Shown here: piece by piece, positions 5,429 to 8,434 of the stretch
Numbering within the stretch: position 1 is the first letter of the stretch
How the letters are laid out: every line of letters starts with the position of its first letter
Source: a bacterium
Lineage (GTDB): Bacteria > Actinomycetota > Acidimicrobiia > Spongiisociales > UBA11373
Reading direction: 5' to 3'
Length of the DNA: 8,434 bases
Assembly: GCA_013202595.1 (NCBI GenBank)
Contig: JABMPV010000176.1
Coordinates: forward strand, 1 to 8,434
Notes under the pieces: generated by a model
What the model was told of the DNA's origin: nothing
Database searches by the model: none
Seen by the model: the letters and a program-made list of their open reading frames with translations, nothing else
Program-made: the position numbers and the translations under genes

Positions 5429-8400
5429 ATGGAGCGCTCTTCGGTGCGATCGCTCGCCATCGTCTGCTCGGGTTTCTTCGCCTATTACTCGGCCCTCACC
5501 CTCAGCGGCAAACCGGGATTCCTGATGAGTTCGATCGGCTCGGGCGCGATCCTCGCCCTGGGAATCGCGATGCTGGTCACCAGACGGACCAGCGTTGCCG
5601 TTTTCCTCGCAGCGGCGATGTTGTCCACCGTGATCACGGCTCCGTCCTTTCCGATACCCCATCAGTTCGGCATGTACGTCGGGATGGCAGCAGTCAGCGG
5701 CATGGCTTCGATGTTCGCCGTCGGCCGATTGCGAGTGCGATATCACGCATGGTTCGGCGGTCTACTCGCCCTCCAATTGGTGATGCCGCCTTTCGAGGGT
5801 GCGATCCTCCTGTACGAGGTGGTCGGGTATGTGATCGTGGCAATGGGAGCCAGCACGGTCTTTGGCGTGGCGATTGCCTCGGGTGAGTACTTCAAGCACC
5901 TGTTCACCAGATCGCCGATTTCACTGTGGGATGAGGACTTCTCGGCAGTCGAGCGCAAGTTGGAGGACCTCAGAATCGGCGGCGTCAGGGATCTGCGAGC
6001 CCACTTCGCGGCGAATCCGACCGAACTGCGCGAGATCATCGGCCTGATCGACGTTCGCAACGTCAACCCGGCTGCCGCCGAACTCATCGGCATCGATGAT
6101 CCCGCCGAGATGACCGGCCCCATCAACTTGGCGACGATCGGAACTGAGACGACTCACTCGTTCATCGAACAGATCGTTGCGATCTGGGAGCGCAGGGCGC
6201 TGCTGTCGCTCGAGATCGCCGGGCGCCGCGCCGACGGGACGCCGATCGACTGTGTGATGATCTGGGCCGCCCAGGAGGGGCCTGAAGGTCCCGACTACTC
6301 ACGGGTGATCGTGTCGATCGACGACGTCACCGGCGTCAAGGGTGCGCAACGGCGACTCGCCGAGTCGAACGGCCTTCTCAACGCCGTGGCCGACGCCCAG
6401 GCCAGGTTCATCAAGGATGTACCCGTGGATCGGCTCTACAGCCTCCTCGTCCGGCACGCCGTGAGCCTGACGGGAAGCGACTGGGGCGCTCTCGTGGTGG
6501 TCGCAGGTGACGGCCTCGAGTGTCGCGCCAGAGTGCTCCCCGACGGGTCCTCCCGCCGCGACCCGATCGGTTTCCAACCACCCGGGTCCGCCACGGCCCT
6601 CGGCATCGCAATCGACACGGGCGAGTCGGTGATCGTCGAACGGCTTCCGTCAGGTCTTCCGATCGATGTCGCAGCGCCGATTGGCGTCATCCCGTTCTTC
6701 AGCGGCGGCAAGGTCGCAGGAGCGCTCGCTCTCGGCAGGAGCACTGTGTTCGCACAGGACCTCCCGGGCCGCTTGAGGGTGCTCGTCGGGTCGCTGGCCA
6801 ATCTGTTTGCGGCTCAGGAGGCCCGCGACCTAGCGGCCGATGCAGAGGAACGGCTCGGCCTGAGTGAGGAGCGGCTCAGCGCCGTCGTGACCAGCGCCCC
6901 GATCGTCCTCTTCTCGCTCGATCCCGCCGGCCAGTTCCTCCTCTCGGAGGGGAGTGGTCTCAGTGCTCTCGGACTTCATCCGGGAGAGGTCGTCGGGCAG
7001 TCGGTATTCGATGTGTACCGGGAGAACCCCGAGACCCTCGCGCTCGTTTCTCAGGCCCTTGGTGGTCGGGAGATCACGGCGAGCGTCGACGTGGGCGGGT
7101 TCATGTGGGATGTGCGCCTCGATCCGGTCTTCGACACCGACGGCCAACTCGAGAGCGTGGTGGGCGTGGCCACCGACGTCTCCGAATTGCGTTCGACCAA
7201 GGATGCTCTCGCGGCCTCGCGGCGGCGGTACCAAATGGTGGTCGAGAACGCCTCCGATCTGCTGTTCACCATCGACTCCGCCGAGATCATCGGGTTCGTG
7301 TCGCCCTCGTGCGAGCGTCTCCTCGGTTACGAACCCTCAGACATCATCGGGAACGGCATCAGAGACTTTCTCCATCCGGATGATGTCTCCAGGGTCCTCG
7401 CCGCGGCGGCAGCGACGGAATCCGGGGAGGGCTCTCCTGCGATCAGCCACAGGGTCTGCCACGCCGACGGCTCGTACCGTTGGATGGAGGCCCGCGCCAC
7501 CAACGCGCTCGAGGACGGAGGCGTCTGGATCGTCTCGTCTCGTGATGTCACCGATGAGACGCTCGCCCGACATGCGCTCGGCGAGAGTGAGCAGCGCTTC
7601 CGGATCATGGCGGAGACGTCGTCCGACATGATCACCCTTCACGAACTGGACGGAAGGATCAAATGGGTGTCCCCGATCGCCCTCGAGATGCTCGGATTGG
7701 GTCCGGCCGAAGTGATCGGCTCGAATCCCGGTGTGCTGATCCATCCTGAGGACGCAACGGTCACGGGGGATGTGTTCAAAGAGGTCGCTCAGTCCGGAGG
7801 CCCCCTCACGACATCGGAGTATCGGGCTCGCCGGGCCGACGGATCGTGGGGCTGGTTCGAGAGTTCGCTTGTCAGCGTGGTCGATCCTGGCTCGAACGAG
7901 GTCGTCGAGGTCCAGGTATCTACCCGCGATGTCACCGATCGCAAGCAGCGATCACTGGCGCTCGCTGATGCCAAGGAAGCAGCTGAATCGGCGATGCGAG
8001 CCAAGTCGGAACTTCTCGCCAATGTCAGCCATGAGATCAGGACACCCATGCATGCGATCCTGGGCATGACGGGCCTGGCTCTCGACACGGCACTCACTGA
8101 TGAGCAGCGCGAATACCTCGTGGCGGTGCACGGAGCGGCCGAATCGCTGCTGCTGGTCATCGACGACGTGCTCGACGTCTCCAAGGCCGAGGCCGGCAAG
8201 TTGCGCCTCGAGCAGTTGCCCTTCAATGTCCGCTCATGTGTGTCCGACGTGCTGAGGGTGATGGCGGTACGAGCGTCCGACCTCGGCCTGGAACTCCGTA
8301 TGGAGGCTTCGGATGGGGTCCCGGATGGCGTCATCGGCGATCCCGGGCGGCTTCGTCAAGTGCTGGTCAATCTGGTCGGCAACGCCGTCAAGTTCACCCA

Positions 8401-8434
8401 ACGAGGTGGAGTCACCGTCGCTGTGGAGATCATG
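5429..8434 (+). CDS. Membrane-anchored multi-PAS/GAF sensor histidine kinase (3' end outside window)
   Basis: One uninterrupted frame of 1002 codons runs off the right edge. Residues 1-155 form about six hydrophobic segments (roughly 8-26, 31-51, 55-71, 80-98, 107-121, 126-151). A PAS domain opening with SPISLWDEDF and ending at SIDDVT covers 162-301. A GAF domain spans about 335-465. Three further PAS domains lie at about 479-588, 600-710 and 720-838, ending in ATDVSE, SRDVTDE and TRDVTDRK. The HisKA H-box is NVSHEIRTPM, with H868 the likely phosphorylation site. The ATPase N-box begins LVNLVGNAVKFT (N981, N985); the G boxes, and any receiver domain, lie outside the window. It should autophosphorylate in response to a signal sensed through its membrane, PAS or GAF domains, and pass phosphate to an unseen regulator. 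The start is uncertain: in-frame ATGs at 5252 and 5369 also exist and none has a good ribosome binding site. I chose 5429 because it directly precedes the first TM segment and lies downstream of the promoter-like site. Confidence 0.9.
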   Translation, partial: MERSSVRSLAIVCSGFFAYYSALTLSGKPGFLMSSIGSGAILALGIAMLVTRRTSVAVFLAAAMLSTVITAPSFPIPHQFGMYVGMAAVSGMASMFAVGRLRVRYHAWFGGLLALQLVMPPFEGAILLYEVVGYVIVAMGASTVFGVAIASGEYFKHLFTRSPISLWDEDFSAVERKLEDLRIGGVRDLRAHFAANPTELREIIGLIDVRNVNPAAAELIGIDDPAEMTGPINLATIGTETTHSFIEQIVAIWERRALLSLEIAGRRADGTPIDCVMIWAAQEGPEGPDYSRVIVSIDDVTGVKGAQRRLAESNGLLNAVADAQARFIKDVPVDRLYSLLVRHAVSLTGSDWGALVVVAGDGLECRARVLPDGSSRRDPIGFQPPGSATALGIAIDTGESVIVERLPSGLPIDVAAPIGVIPFFSGGKVAGALALGRSTVFAQDLPGRLRVLVGSLANLFAAQEARDLAADAEERLGLSEERLSAVVTSAPIVLFSLDPAGQFLLSEGSGLSALGLHPGEVVGQSVFDVYRENPETLALVSQALGGREITASVDVGGFMWDVRLDPVFDTDGQLESVVGVATDVSELRSTKDALAASRRRYQMVVENASDLLFTIDSAEIIGFVSPSCERLLGYEPSDIIGNGIRDFLHPDDVSRVLAAAAATESGEGSPAISHRVCHADGSYRWMEARATNALEDGGVWIVSSRDVTDETLARHALGESEQRFRIMAETSSDMITLHELDGRIKWVSPIALEMLGLGPAEVIGSNPGVLIHPEDATVTGDVFKEVAQSGGPLTTSEYRARRADGSWGWFESSLVSVVDPGSNEVVEVQVSTRDVTDRKQRSLALADAKEAAESAMRAKSELLANVSHEIRTPMHAILGMTGLALDTALTDEQREYLVAVHGAAESLLLVIDDVLDVSKAEAGKLRLEQLPFNVRSCVSDVLRVMAVRASDLGLELRMEASDGVPDGVIGDPGRLRQVLVNLVGNAVKFTQRGGVTVAVEIM

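Noticed and set aside
5308..5886. 192-codon + strand open frame overlapping the start of the kinase
   Set aside because: Its translation is arginine-rich and low in complexity, whereas the other frame encodes plausible TM segments continuous with PAS domains.
6954..7631. 225-codon + strand open frame inside the kinase
   Set aside because: It is a shadow frame; the kinase frame shows clear PAS motifs over the same bases.

Overview
The window is GC-rich, protein-dense DNA. Its GTG and TTG starts and TGATG/ATGA stop-start overlaps point to a high-GC bacterium, most likely an actinobacterium of the Acidimicrobiia type. That placement is inferred from composition and protein flavour only. All supported genes lie on the + strand. 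I found no tRNA, rRNA, CRISPR array or mobile element.

Bases 1-4763 hold a run of five catabolic-type enzymes: the C-terminal part of an ornithine cyclodeaminase/mu-crystallin-family protein, a threonine-synthase-like PLP enzyme, a D-isomer-specific 2-hydroxyacid dehydrogenase resembling (S)-sulfolactate dehydrogenase SlcC, a small transaldolase-family protein, and an L-fucose-isomerase-like sugar isomerase. Genes 2 and 3 overlap at TGATG and genes 4 and 5 overlap at ATGA, so each pair is translationally coupled. Gaps of about 50-60 bases carry possible -10 elements before genes 2 and 4. An isomerase coupled to a transaldolase is the core of the transaldolase route of sulfoquinovose breakdown (sulfo-TAL), and an SlcC-like enzyme acts on a C3 sulfonate that such routes can yield. 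I therefore propose, as inference, a sulfosugar/C3-sulfonate degradation cluster. An ordinary sugar-acid or amino-acid pathway remains possible. No transporter, sulfoquinovosidase, sulfolactaldehyde-oxidising or -reducing enzyme, or sulfite-releasing lyase is visible in the window.

Bases 4764-5181 contain a weak terminator-like hairpin and then an unrecognised 89-residue protein with a four-cysteine cluster. It has a TTG start behind a strong ribosome binding site.

Bases 5182-5428 are non-coding in my reading and rich in palindromes. They include a good match to a FliA/WhiG/SigD-type (sigma-28) promoter. From 5429 to the right edge runs one open frame of 1002 codons with no stop: a membrane-anchored sensor histidine kinase with about six TM segments, PAS, GAF, three more PAS domains, HisKA, and the start of the ATPase domain, cut off by the window.
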